Assembly (NCBI GenBank): GCA_036939755.1
Contig: JALLAZ010000597.1
Location: 1 to 13,745 of the forward strand
Reading direction: 5' to 3'
From: Stephanodiscus triporus
Taxonomy: Eukaryota > Bacillariophyta > Thalassiosirophyceae > Thalassiosirales > Thalassiosiraceae
DNA length: 13,745 bases
A model generated the notes under the pieces. It ran no database searches. It had not been told where the DNA came from and worked only from the letters and a program-made list of their open reading frames with translations. A program made the position numbers and the translations under genes. Positions 1-9,357 of the stretch are shown here, one piece after another; position 1 is the stretch's first letter, and each line of letters starts with the position of its first letter.

Positions 1-62
1 TCGCGCCAAAATAAATTCCTTGTAGCAAACAAACTTTCCCCCCTTTTTTTCCCCCTTTCCAG
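1..62 (+). other. 3' end of an intron (upstream exon outside window)
   Basis: A long T/C tract ends in CCAG at 59-62, a textbook splice acceptor. The reading frame of the following gene is open from base 63 onward, but has a stop (TAA at 12-14) inside this stretch. I infer that the window opens in an intron and that the first exon lies to the left. Confidence 0.6.
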
Positions 63-3000
63 TGTCTTCCTGGCTGGCGGGCGAGCTCTTTGAACGATGG
101 CATCGAGACCGAAACCGAAATTGCCCCGGTCAAAGGTGGCGAGATGACTTCTTTATCACCCCAAGCTGAGGAGGAGGCCGAGATCGAGATGAGCGCAAGT
201 GGTTCGTTTCCCCCGCCACTTCGGGCGCTAACTCCTCCTCGTGTAGACACCAACAGCACCCGATTTCAAGCATATCATCCGCCGCCGCCTCCTCCTGCTG
301 TTGATCCTCGTCTCGCGGACAGGGGAAAATTCGTCTCTGCCCTTGCGCAGCGATTCAAAGATGACGCACAGAAACTTTCTGCAACTGAACATGCAGGGGG
401 GAAATACTATTCTTTGAATTTTTCATCAGCATCGGCGGCGGTGGCTTCGGCGTCAGCTTTGTCATTTTCAGAACAGGAGCAGCGGCGACAGCAAGCAGTA
501 TTCCAACACCACCAAATGATTCACCAGCAGCTTGCTGGCCATTCAACTGAGATGCACAATACCAGCTTATATGATCCGATTTATTTTCCATTGTCTGGTC
601 ATGCGAATAATATCAGCCTCAATCCAGCAACGATGAACCGAGCGTCAACACCCTCATCCCAGCCATCGCTCCGAGAACATCAATTACTCATACAGGGTAT
701 TGCCGCGAGCAGTCATACATTCCCCCGATATGATCTTCCTTCACAGGGTGGACTTGGTTTGCCGCACTCGCATGTAAATCAGCGCCTAAAGAGTCCCGGG
801 GTTCCCTTAAAAATGACGGGTGAGGGCTTTAGCTCGGCTGCACCATCACATCAAAGTAATAACCAAGCTCTCATGTTGTTTGACGAGACAAGAGTCCATC
901 GTCTACCACACAACACTAATAACGCATATATGGATCAATTATTTTCTGCCGCAACATTGGCAGGGATGGGACGACATAGCACTTTGCCATCATCAATGCC
1001 GCAGAATTTAAATCGTGCGATGATGGATAACAGGATTGGGGCTGAAGCAGCTTCTGCAGGTATGATTACCTCTCCTTCAGCAAAATACCATCATTTCTTG
1101 AATGGTTCGTTGACAAGACATAATAGCCATGTTCATGATGAATCAATAACCGAATCGGCATTAAAGCCCGTTCATTTGCCTGTTGCCACAGAAGAAAAAC
1201 GCAACTGCTCATTAAACAATACCTTTTCAACATTGAAAAGTGACAGAGGTCTAGTGCAAACAAGGACCACTAAGATGATAGGTCAAGAGTTATTATCCTC
1301 TGGTCCATACGCAGTAATTGGAGGTACCGTGAAAAAGAACCCAACGAAAGCGAGGGAAAAAAAAGAAATAGAGTCGTCATCCTCGCAGATTGTTGTCGTC
1401 GAGACGAGAAAAACTGTCAATCATGCTGGCGATAGCGTACATAACGCCGTCTTCGTTGCAGGGGAGGAGTATATTGACAATGGCATGGCAATGTCAGATG
1501 CCATCTCGTCGATTCGCCCCCCAGCGAAATTAACGCATAACACTGCACCCAGATCAAGCAAAGGGACCAATTCTGTCCAAGTCAAAAACCAGACAAAAGC
1601 GCAGAATAGCTCCATGGGATGTAAACATGCTGAGCCGATCAATACCGATGGTCAAAACAAGCTAGTTGGTAAGGATGGGGAAAAAATATCCAAGGAAAAC
1701 GCAACGGAAATGGCAGGGGCGAAGAATAAAAGAAGCATTGTCAATATTGATACGGTTAAACAGAAAATGAGAATAAACGCAAAGACAGAGAAAATTCGGG
1801 TGTATGCAAAGAATTTGAAGAACAACAAAGTATGGCAACCCCTTATATCACACATTCCTCCGAACCCACCCCAGCTACCATCTCAGGAGGTGATACCAGC
1901 CCAAACGAACCGGTTGAATGTTGGAACGGTGATGACCTTGAATATTCCTCTGAGCTCACCCTTGACATTCTCTGAGAAAATCATCTCGGCCAACAGGAGT
2001 CAGTCAAAAGAGCAATTAGTGACAGCGTCAGTAGTTAGAGATACAGCTTTATCGCACATTCCTCCAAACCCTCCATTACTACCACTTCAGGAAGTAATGC
2101 CAACCCAAGCAAACCAGTCCAATTTTGGAACGATGATGACCTTGAATATTCCTTCGGGCCCCCTTTTGACATCGTCTGAGCAAACCGTGTCAGCCAACAG
2201 AAGTCAGTCAAAACCCATAATGTACCATTGTCCTAAATGCATGAGAGACTTTCGTTTTACGGAAACCCGAACTGCAGCTGCATCATTTTCTAACCATGCC
2301 AGGAAGTGTGGGCGAGACAAACAGAAAGCAGGTACTTCAAAGAGGGATAAGTCACAAAAGTCTGCTGTGGGACTCTGTCATTTAAGTTCCGATTTATCAA
2401 ATGATAGCAATACCTCCGGGTATGAAAATGGGATGCGTGAGAGTGCGAAAAAGGAGAAACGCCATCAACAGCAGAGGAAGATAAGAGAAAGAAATATGAT
2501 AAACTCTACCCCGTCTGAAACAGGCATTGTCGCTAAGGGGGGAAAGCGCGCTCTCCGAATAAAAAGCACGCTGTCCTCTCTGAAAATTGACGGAGTCACA
2601 GTGAGAAATAATTTCACGAAAACGAAGAACAAAAAGAAATCATCCTCGGATTCCAAAGCCGCGAAAGGACCCAAGAGTTTTTGTTCGAGCTACATCTTCT
2701 TTGCTAGTTGCATACGTCCCACAATCTCAAAAGAGCATGTTTCCAAGCAAGGTGTGGCGATGGGTGAGCAATGGAGGGCAGTGACGACTGAGGAAAAGGA
2801 ACCGTTTGTGAAAATGGCCATTCTAGATAGAGAGCGCTGTTTTAGGGAGAAGGCAACATTTGTGGAAAAGGATACTAAGCCAAGCGACTTGAAAAGCGGT
2901 CAAACCGAGGGGACAGACGGAGAAAGAGCTTGTCCTTCCTTAGAAAAAGATAAAGACACTTTCTCCAGGTTGTGCAGGGAAGTGACTACATCAAAAAATA

Positions 3001-3173
3001 TTAATGCTCAAACGTCATATCCCTACGCTCCAATGGGACAACTCTGGCTCGTCAAGTCACTCACTGGAGCAAATGCGGGCCGTTCCAATCTTGATTCAGG
3101 AAGCACATTAATTGGGAGGCAGTGTGATGTGGTCACATCCAATGTGTATTTTCATCCCGTCCTTTATCCATAG
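63..3173 (+). CDS. HMG-box / C2HC zinc-finger-like protein, 5' partial; probable N-terminal half of a JAMM protein
   Basis: This single long exon has about 1,036 codons from the acceptor at 62 to TAG at 3171-3173. If translation started in this exon, the first in-frame ATG would be at 144; an upstream exon is likely. Residue numbers count from the codon at 63. The first ~700 residues are low complexity, rich in Ser, Pro, His, Gln and Asn, and look disordered. Two 54-residue copies of a SHIPPNPP...NRSQSK unit follow. A C2HC zinc-binding pattern comes next (C723, C726, H745, C749), then Lys-rich sequence. An HMG box lies at about 869-935 (GPKSF, SSYIFFASCIRP, MGEQWRAVTTEEKEPF). HMG boxes bend or bind DNA, so a nuclear chromatin role is likely. 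Bases 3066-3120 recur exactly, in frame, at 11263-11317, and only 17 codons follow before the stop. The C-terminus as drawn is therefore doubtful, and the true gene may continue into the JAMM exons. Confidence 0.75.
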   Translation, partial: CLPGWRASSLNDGIETETEIAPVKGGEMTSLSPQAEEEAEIEMSASGSFPPPLRALTPPRVDTNSTRFQAYHPPPPPPAVDPRLADRGKFVSALAQRFKDDAQKLSATEHAGGKYYSLNFSSASAAVASASALSFSEQEQRRQQAVFQHHQMIHQQLAGHSTEMHNTSLYDPIYFPLSGHANNISLNPATMNRASTPSSQPSLREHQLLIQGIAASSHTFPRYDLPSQGGLGLPHSHVNQRLKSPGVPLKMTGEGFSSAAPSHQSNNQALMLFDETRVHRLPHNTNNAYMDQLFSAATLAGMGRHSTLPSSMPQNLNRAMMDNRIGAEAASAGMITSPSAKYHHFLNGSLTRHNSHVHDESITESALKPVHLPVATEEKRNCSLNNTFSTLKSDRGLVQTRTTKMIGQELLSSGPYAVIGGTVKKNPTKAREKKEIESSSSQIVVVETRKTVNHAGDSVHNAVFVAGEEYIDNGMAMSDAISSIRPPAKLTHNTAPRSSKGTNSVQVKNQTKAQNSSMGCKHAEPINTDGQNKLVGKDGEKISKENATEMAGAKNKRSIVNIDTVKQKMRINAKTEKIRVYAKNLKNNKVWQPLISHIPPNPPQLPSQEVIPAQTNRLNVGTVMTLNIPLSSPLTFSEKIISANRSQSKEQLVTASVVRDTALSHIPPNPPLLPLQEVMPTQANQSNFGTMMTLNIPSGPLLTSSEQTVSANRSQSKPIMYHCPKCMRDFRFTETRTAAASFSNHARKCGRDKQKAGTSKRDKSQKSAVGLCHLSSDLSNDSNTSGYENGMRESAKKEKRHQQQRKIRERNMINSTPSETGIVAKGGKRALRIKSTLSSLKIDGVTVRNNFTKTKNKKKSSSDSKAAKGPKSFCSSYIFFASCIRPTISKEHVSKQGVAMGEQWRAVTTEEKEPFVKMAILDRERCFREKATFVEKDTKPSDLKSGQTEGTDGERACPSLEKDKDTFSRLCREVTTSKNINAQTSYPYAPMGQLWLVKSLTGANAGRSNLDSGSTLIGRQCDVVTSNVYFHPVLYP
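1848..2213 (+). repeat. Intragenic tandem duplication, 2 x 162 nt
   Basis: Copies at 1848-2009 and 2052-2213 are each exactly 162 nt and separated by 42 nt. Both encode SHIPPNPP, then QEV, then MTLNIP and end in NRSQSK. They differ at many bases and some residues, so the duplication is not recent. Both copies stay in frame, which suggests the segment is tolerated or used in the protein. Confidence 0.85.
3066..3120 (+). repeat. 55-bp exact repeat, copy 1
   Basis: These bases are identical to 11263-11317. Here they are read in the HMG-gene frame as GANAGRSNLDSGSTLIGR. The second copy starts directly after the single N and is read in the same frame of the JAMM gene. Flanks diverge immediately on the right (AGTGTG here, GATGGG there). 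Confidence 0.95.
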
Positions 3174-3337
3174 GTTTACGATACGTGTTTTCCCGATAGC
3201 TGCTACGGGCGACATCCTTAGACATGCTACCTTCTCAGTCAAATCTCTAGTTGGCAGGAGTCAATATTAGTTCATCTTCTCGTACGAATCGATGATCTGA
3301 TCAAAAGTGGGTGTGGATGCGAATTTTTTATTTAAGA
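3174..3337. other. Convergent intergenic spacer
   Basis: This 164-bp spacer lies between the stop of the HMG-box exon and the stop of the helicase. On the minus strand an AATAAA (plus-strand TTTATT, 3327-3332) sits just beyond the helicase stop and could act as its polyadenylation signal. No other gene is visible. Confidence 0.5.
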
Positions 3338-5779
3338 TTATTCATCCTCCTCTTCATCTGTGACTTCTGGCTCATCTAACTCATTTGAATAGTTGACTTC
3401 TGGCTCATCCACAGTCCCGAGCAACGTCATCGTATCCTCTAAGTATCGTCTCATATCCTCCACATTTGATTCAGTGGTCACATCCGCTTGTATTGGCGCC
3501 ACATCATCGAAGTCGAATCCCAAAAACTCAGCCAATCGATCGAATTGAGACGCCTCCTTTTGATCCAAAATGGTCGTCACCCTGCCTCCCTGTCCACGCA
3601 CGCTGCCCTGCTGTCCTATTCTACCCACACGCCCTGCCAAATGCAAATACTCTCGCGGATCATTCGCGGGCAAGAACAGCGTGTACACGTGGGTCAACGC
3701 TGGAAAGTCAAGACCACGAATAGAGTTGGGGGTAGCCAACAGAACAGAGATATCTCCATACTTGAACGCCTCCATGATCGTCAGCGGATTCTCACCCGTC
3801 TTGGGCAGCAACACGCCGAGCTTGTGCTCGCCCCACAGGGCGTCCCTCAACGAGAAGATTGCATCCCGTGCCTCGTCTTCGTCCGGGAAAAATACGACAA
3901 CCCTGGGTCTTTGTAGGGCGTTGATCGAATTGGATTTGGCAGAGTCAAAGACCGAGTCGATGCCGAAGTCTTCTTCCAAATCCTTAGTATCCTCGCGCAA
4001 TACGGCTAATTGTTTCATCAAATCGTCCATGTCGGAATCGCCGCTGCTGTTGGCCCTCTCCACAAGGGTCGCATTCGCAACCTCGAATTCCCGTAGCTCC
4101 TTCCGGAGCATACGGGCGAGGCATAGCAGCCCATTTGTATTATCCGAAATGAGTACGCGTTCGTGACGTAACCCCGGATCGAGACAAAGTCTGAGATCTT
4201 TCAGTGTGGCCATCGAGTCCTCGGGGGAAGACGAGCTCACGTTGGCCGCAGACGCGTAGATAGCGCTCTCCATTGACTGTCCATCCTCTTTCGCTATCGG
4301 GGCGAACCTCGTCGCCGTGGCGATGAAACTCTTCCCCTCGGGCAATATCTCGTCCTTCACGGCAAGATTTCCCAACGATTCCGTGACGGTGGCCCCGACG
4401 AGGTAGGATATACGACTGAATTCCCTCCTCCTAGTTTCCTCGTTGTCGAAAAGTAACTTCAAGTTATCATCGGACGTCTGCTCAAGACCCAAATCAGCCT
4501 CATCAAATATTACCACGCGGAGTTTGGACGGGTCGACATCGTTTTCATCGATGAGCTTCGAGAGGTATTTGGGAGTGGTGATTGCGATATCCGTTTGTAG
4601 TTTGAGACCCTCCTTCGACATTTGTTCGTCGAGGACGCACCCGATTTTCACCCCCTTTGGCCCTTTGTACTGAACAATATCACGATGCGGTCATCGAATG
4701 ATGAAAACTATAGGTTGAGAATCAGTCGAAAGAAAAAGGTGCGAAGAGCACAGAGATGTTGTGCACCGACTTTCTGTTGCGCTTACCCGAAACATGTTCT
4801 TCCTCCCGCTCCGTTCCATGGCCGTCTTCTTCGTATTCCCGCCCACCAGCTCGAAGAGCAACAAAGCGATCTGAACCCCCAGCTCCCGCGTTGGGACGAC
4901 GATGAGCGCCACGGGACTCTTGACGTCCATGCCACTCTTCCCGAGGCTCGATAATGCCGCGGTGGCGGAGGTGATCCTCCCCCCCTTCCCGCCGACGACC
5001 TGATCGTATCCCTGTCCCCGCACGGAGGGGCTCGTCTGGACGATGACACGATCTATCAGATCTCCCATGAGGTCGTCGACGTCCTCCTCGTCCTTGATGC
5101 GTATTCGCTGGCGGGTGAAGAGCGTCTGCGACAGCGTGCTCAACGTGGGGACTAGATACGCGAGGGTCTTACCGCTCCCGGTGGAGCCGGAGATGACAAC
5201 CCCCATGTTCTGCGGAGTTTGCGATCGCAGACGCTCCTCCAGAGTGTCGTCGCCGTCGTTACCGGCGATGCCGCGAGAGGTCAGGCTTTTGTCATCGGAC
5301 AGCAGGATCGCGTTCACCGCCTCGAAGGCGTTGATCTGGATGGTAGTCGGGAGGGGATAATCCAGCGCCTGCAGTCTCTCGATGAGCCAGGGGGCCGTGC
5401 CGAGTCCCGCCCAGCTGAGACGCCGTCGCTTCCTCTGCGCGTCCTCGTCGGTGTCGTCGTCACTCGCGCGGTAGGCCCCGGAGCTCACGCGGTCGGCGAG
5501 CTCGTCGCGGTACAGCAGCGCGGCGTCCATGTCCTCCCTCGCGATGGCCAGGCGGAATTGGGTCTGGAGCTCGTTCAGGCCCATGGATGGGAGCTGCGAT
5601 CGCAGCTCGTCGTCGCTGCCGGCGCGGAGGGCCGACGACGGCAACGGCAAAGCAGATGATGTTCTCATGGACGTTGCAAAACCGATCGCGGCATGCCGCC
5701 GCGCGATGGGCGACCAGGAATGCGCTTCTCGCGTGGCAAAGAATGCCGCCACGGCGAATGTATTCGCAATACCTACCAT
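3338..5779 (-). CDS. DEAD-box RNA helicase, probably plastid-targeted, two exons
   Basis: Exon 1 runs 5779-4787 and exon 2 runs 4669-3338, joined in phase 0 for about 774 residues. Exon 1 carries a Q-motif-like PTTIQ, Walker A GSTGSGKT (residues 198-205) and motif Ia PTRELG. Exon 2 carries DEAD (387-390), motif III GAT in place of SAT, motif V (ATPNSIRGLDFP) and a divergent motif VI (HLAGRVGRIGQQG instead of HRxGRxGR). The family unwinds or remodels RNA using ATP. The N-terminus (AVAAFFA, then AHS before W22-S-P) fits a signal peptide with an ASAF-like site, with Ala at -3, Ser at -1 and an aromatic at +1. An Arg/Ser/Ala-rich stretch follows, as in diatom plastid leaders. Residues 68-98 (LNELQTQF, AIAREDMDAALLYRDEL) resemble a UVR motif. 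The C-terminus is acidic. Helicase identity is secure; plastid targeting is inferred. Confidence 0.9.
4670..4786 (-). other. Helicase intron (117 nt)
   Basis: Read on the minus strand, the donor is GTAAGC after the codon CGG, and the acceptor is TTGTTCAG before TAC AAA GGG. The splice is phase 0 and gives MFR|YKGPKG. Without it the exon 1 frame runs into a stop before the DEAD motif. Confidence 0.85.
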
Positions 5780-6011
5780 GGCGAACTAGTACGATATGGT
5801 CGAAGCTGAGAGAATGAGATAGATGTATGCGAGACTCACGAGCCCAGGGAAAATCATTACTACGAGTTCGGTAACATATCTACGACATTGTATGTAAGTA
5901 CTATCTAGGAACTCTGGGTGTCAGATGTTACTGGACTCGTAGACGAAATATTGCCTTGGAAATAACAATTCACACTCAACACATTTCACATTTCATTCTT
6001 CACAGTGCACC
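5780..6011. promoter_or_regulatory. Divergent intergenic/promoter region
   Basis: About 230 bp separate the start codons of the minus-strand helicase and the plus-strand MORN gene, so both promoters must lie here. No clear TATA box or other core motif was recognised. It may also hold a 5' UTR intron of the MORN gene, listed separately. Confidence 0.5.
5894..6005 (+). other. Possible 5' UTR intron of the MORN gene
   Basis: GTAAGT at 5894-5899 and a pyrimidine-rich acceptor ending in CACAG at 6005 bracket 112 nt. The acceptor lies six bases before the ATG at 6012. The size matches other introns here. Only transcript data would settle it. Confidence 0.35.
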
Positions 6012-7355
6012 ATGATGTCCGCTGCCCAGACCCGCCTCGACAACGCCATCCTCGCCGTAAGTGTTCCCGAATATGTGCCTAGGAAAAGGATTATGTGATT
6101 TCTGTTCCATGAGATCCTTCTCCGATAGAGGCGCATGTGCTCATTATTGTTGGCATGTCGCACGGCCCGTCCCAACGCCCTGACTATTATCTCGACTAAT
6201 CTATGAATTCGTCATGTCTCCACGCCATTCATCGTTCAATCTCCCACATACTCACAGCACGAGTCGGCGGAGGCAGAAGTTGAGCGGCTCTGCGACATCG
6301 TGGAAAGGGCCGCCGACGCGTTGAAGCACGCGCGTCACAACAAACGGGCCGCTCAGAAGGAACTGAACGCGGCGGCGAAGGTCGCCCAGGCGACGACGTC
6401 ATCGCGCAGGGCCGTGGCCGTCGAACATTCCCCGGATGTTGCGCCGAACGGCCATGCGGCATCGATGAATGGAACTGGAGACAGTCCGGGGCAAGAAACG
6501 GACGAATCGCGGTCGGAATACAGCGACGAAGACAACGAAAATGGAGGATACGAAGATGAGGATGAATCCGGCGAAGAGGATGATGATGATTATGAGAAGG
6601 AGGAGGAAGAGGATGACGAGGATGACGAGGATGACGAGGATGACGAGGATGACGAGGTGGGTGGGTTCGATATGGGCAACGAAGCCCTTGAGCAGGTTCG
6701 GTATCGTTTGGAAACTGCCAAAATCGATCCCAACTCCCCAATGGGGACAAAACTCCTGGACGAGCTTTTGATTCGGTTGCAGGACGCGGAGGTGGAGGTC
6801 ATTGATGCCGCATTGGTGAACGAATTTATCGACAAGTTATTATTCGACACGGAAGAAGGAGCCGAAGAGGCAGGACCAAGCGCCTCGAGTCCGCCGCCGA
6901 AAAACCCGAAGCATCCTGATCATCCCGTTATTAGGATCTATCGCGGGGGCAAGGTTCTGGGATGGTACCAAGGCGAACTCGACGAACGGGGATATGCCAG
7001 ACAGGGGACTGGGTCGATGTACTACGACGCCGGCCACGTATGCCACGGTACGTGGGAGAACGATGAGATGGTCGGTCGCGGGACGTATATATGGTCTGAC
7101 GGACACGTCTACGACGGGGATTGGTTGAATGGCAAGCGCCATGGACTAGGGAGGTTCAATCGACCGGACAACGTCATATTGTATGGGGAGTACGCGAATG
7201 GCCATCACAAGGGGGAGGGGGTACGGTGGAGTGCAGACAGGATGGAGGCACAGTTGGTGGTGGACGGAGTGCCTATGAAGTCAGTGAGTTTGACGAAGGC
7301 AAAGGAGATTGCGACGAATTTGGGGTTTGTTGATGCTCTACCTCCACCCATGTAG
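6012..7355 (+). CDS. Coiled-coil / acidic / MORN-repeat protein, two exons
   Basis: Exon 1 (6012-6056) encodes 15 residues starting MMSAAQTRL. Exon 2 runs 6258-7355, joined in phase 0, for about 380 residues in total. The N-terminal ~60 residues are charged and Ala-rich with coiled-coil character (HESAEAEVERLCDIVERAAD and onward). A Ser/Gly linker follows, then a strongly acidic Asp/Glu tract. The C-terminal part holds about four MORN repeats at roughly nt 6960-7230, recognised by GWYQGELD, CHGTWENDEMVGRGTY, YDGDWLNGKRHGLGRF and YGEYANGHHKGEGVRW. MORN repeats form beta-hairpin arrays that act as scaffolds or bind membranes and partners; no enzyme domain is visible. AATAAA at 7471-7476, 116 nt past the stop, could serve polyadenylation. 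The gene is divergent from the helicase, with no evident functional link. Confidence 0.85.
6057..6257 (+). other. MORN gene intron (201 nt)
   Basis: The donor is GTAAGT directly after codon GCC, and the acceptor is ATACTCACAG at 6248-6257. Splicing joins ILA to HESAEAEV in frame and connects the only nearby ATG to the long open frame. That frame otherwise has no early ATG. Confidence 0.8.
6612..6656 (+). repeat. Five perfect 9-bp units (GATGACGAG)
   Basis: Five identical GATGACGAG units encode (Asp-Asp-Glu)x5 inside the acidic tract of the MORN protein. The period is a multiple of three, so unit gain or loss would change length without a frameshift. Perfect identity suggests recent expansion. 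Confidence 0.95.
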
Positions 7356-7861
7356 ATTATGTTAGCTTTTGTTGGGTATCACAAAGCCCTTGTGCCATTC
7401 TACCCTATGGTTCTACCACCTGTCTGTACAGGAAGTTTAGCTTTTTGATATCTTTTGACTGGATTTCCTAAATAAATGATGAGGACAATAATTTAGAGTC
7501 AGATACGGCCATTTGAATTGAGGCAATGGTGGCATCGATAAGAGCAGACACAGTTACATAAAGTTCAAGTATTGATCTAACCGTGGCCGCTTCTCCTTTT
7601 GCCTTCTGGATATCGCTAGCACAAGCATCCGCTCTCACACCATTTTCCATTTGGCTAATCGTTGTGTGCCATGTCCCCTTCCTTGCCTCTCTTTTTGCTC
7701 CTCTCAAGCAAAATCTCTCATGTTCATTCCCTCAATAAGTACAATATGAATGATGTCTGCAGACTATTATTCTATAGTACGATATCTACGATGGTGTATA
7801 TCCAGAAAAAGATCCAGAACCTTACATATGATGTGTTGCATGCAGCAGCAGGAATACACTG
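7356..7861. other. Intergenic region, no convincing gene
   Basis: About 500 bp between the MORN gene and the inverted-repeat element. It is AT-richer than the flanking genes and holds the likely AATAAA of the MORN gene at 7471. Short open frames exist on both strands but none has a recognisable domain or good start context. Confidence 0.5.
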
Positions 7862-8105
7862 GATTGGGTTCCAGAAAGGGGGAAAAATTTAGGGCGCCCC
7901 GCTTGTTTTAGCGCGACTACTCACTTTCTTGTAATCGCCGATTTAACCCAACATACTGCTATGTATGTAGCACTGTTGAACTAGTTTCCTTCCAAAACTA
8001 CTCAACAAACGGGTGCCGGACAGATGATTACACAAATGTGTAATTGAATGCACAAATGTGTAATCAAATACAAAACTGTGTAATCGAATACACAAATGTG
8101 CCGGA
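7862..8105 (+). repeat. Left terminal inverted repeat with subterminal array
   Basis: The best-matching core, about 7890-7986, runs from TAGGGCGCCC to GTTGAACTAGTTTCC. It matches the reverse complement of about 11093-11190 with scattered substitutions and small gaps. From about 8008 to 8105 lie several TGTGTAAT/ATTACACA words, bracketed by two direct copies of TGCCGGACA-like sequence (near 8013 and 8100). Confidence 0.85.
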
Positions 8106-8540
8106 CATCCCAAACCACCCACAAACACAGCCACACCAAAGTACTCCACCACTGTGCCCAACTGCTCCCAATTACCACAACACTCCATTACCTCCTTTCA
8201 ATTTGTCATGGGAGGGCAACGAAATCGCAGAAGCAAATCCCCTTGTGGTGGTCGCCGCTCAAGCCGCGGGTGCGTTGGGAGTGTCGACATCAACGGCGGC
8301 GACGGCAGAGGATCCAACGCAAGGACGACCTCGAACGTGACCGCGGATGTAGATGTGGAGGGCAAGATGAAAGAGAAGCTCCTCTGGAGGAAGCTGTCAG
8401 AAAAGCAGCGACGTTGCAGCCCCGGGACCGGTTTCGTCGTCATCATTCGATGAGTTTGGCAGGAGGAGGGCCTCTGCGGCGGACGACAACAACTATGCCA
8501 TGGCGGAGGAGGAGGAAGGGTAGGGAACCCCAGTCAGAGG

Positions 8541-9157
8541 ATGTTGGCCTCGCGCCGTCATTCTCGTTCTTGTGCTGGTTCTAGTTCTGATTCTTGTTTG
8601 TCCTCGTCGGCCGACTTGGGGGCTGGCACTCAAGGGGGGTGGGACAGTGATTGCAGTCGCGGTCATTGTGACTACAACGACTGCAACAATTTTGAATGCC
8701 GCAATGGCAACGGCAACGGACGTTGTCCGCGGCAGTACAGGGGACTGATACACGTGTCGGCACTACAACCGTCCAAACAGAGATGCGTCGAGTATCCCTG
8801 GGAGGTCGTCACGATCGATAACAGGGTGAAAGTTTTGGTTTTGGAGGTCATTCCCCCCCGGGGGTACGATGGATCGGGAGGGATGGGCGCAGCAGCGGCG
8901 GCGTGGGCAGACAGTACAGGATTTGCCTGAGCCTCTTGGCGCTCGATCAGGTCATGGGACAAGTGCGGGAGGGGTACGTCATGCCTCCCCTTCGCGGCAA
9001 CATTGGAGGTGGAGGAGGCGGCATAAGGGAGCAGGATCTTGACACGATGGGGCCGGACTCGGGCTATTGCGGTCACGGAGGAGGAGGAGGGATTGTTGCC
9101 TTACTCAGTCGGGTAGTAGTTGTAGATGGAATGGAACATGGAAGAAAGACGGCGTAG
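8541..9157 (+). pseudogene. Decayed S1 RNA-binding-domain gene fragment
   Basis: In one frame (about 8730-8865) the sequence reads QYRGLIHVSAL, then VEYPWEVVTIDNRVKVLVLE, the central strands of an S1 fold (GLVHVSxL..EVVxxxxxVKVKVLEV). The expected next strand, GRQYRICLSLLALDQVMG, is found in a different frame at about 8903-8960. The domain is thus split by an indel near 8895-8905 in a GCA/GCG-rich run. Downstream frames are Gly-rich. Upstream, short Arg/Ser-rich frames (8200-8540) could be remnants of the same protein, since S1 proteins related to DHX8 or ZCCHC17 often have RS- or Gly-rich arms. S1 domains bind RNA. No intact start-to-stop frame exists, so I call it a pseudogene inside the element. 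A sequencing error or unrecognised intron is less likely. Confidence 0.5.
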
Positions 9158-9357
9158 CGTGGCGACCCCCCCCTCATCTTACTGGCAAAGTACGGCACTT
9201 ACCCAGAGTAACACAAATGTTTCTATTAAAAAAATGATTACTTTGGCTATATTATCTTTACACAATAACTTCTTCAATCAGGCTACAGCAGTTTTGCCCA
9301 TAGACTCGACTCGCCCATGCCGAGTCCCGAACTTATGTACACGAATACAATGCCACT

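Noticed and set aside
3123..3173. Intron removing the stop of the HMG-box exon (GTGTGA...CCATAG)
   Set aside because: It would be only about 50 nt with a poor donor, and the frame joined after it shows no protein similarity. The exact repeat to the JAMM gene is a better explanation.
3570..4166. 198-codon plus-strand frame opposite the helicase
   Set aside because: It is the antisense of exon 2, where the helicase motifs are clear on the other strand.
5219..5659. 146-codon plus-strand frame opposite helicase exon 1
   Set aside because: It lies antisense to the leader, UVR and Walker A coding sequence; it reflects high GC and few stops.
6229..6750. 173-codon minus-strand frame rich in His, Pro and Arg
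   Set aside because: It is the antisense shadow of the MORN gene's acidic and coiled-coil region; its repeats come from the 9-bp units.
7468..7707. Minus-strand open frame of 79 codons, helix-like (ENGVRADACASDIQKAKGEA...)
   Set aside because: It begins at a non-ATG codon, the internal ATG leaves only 60 residues, and no domain or splice signal supports it. It remains a possible small gene or exon.
7662..7892. Plus-strand open frame of 76 codons
   Set aside because: It starts at a non-ATG codon, overlaps the edge of the inverted-repeat element, and has no recognisable features.
8030..8105. CRISPR-like array of short repeats
   Set aside because: The words are short, vary in spacing and orientation, and lack unique spacers. 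The setting is eukaryotic and the array is mirrored at the other end of the element.
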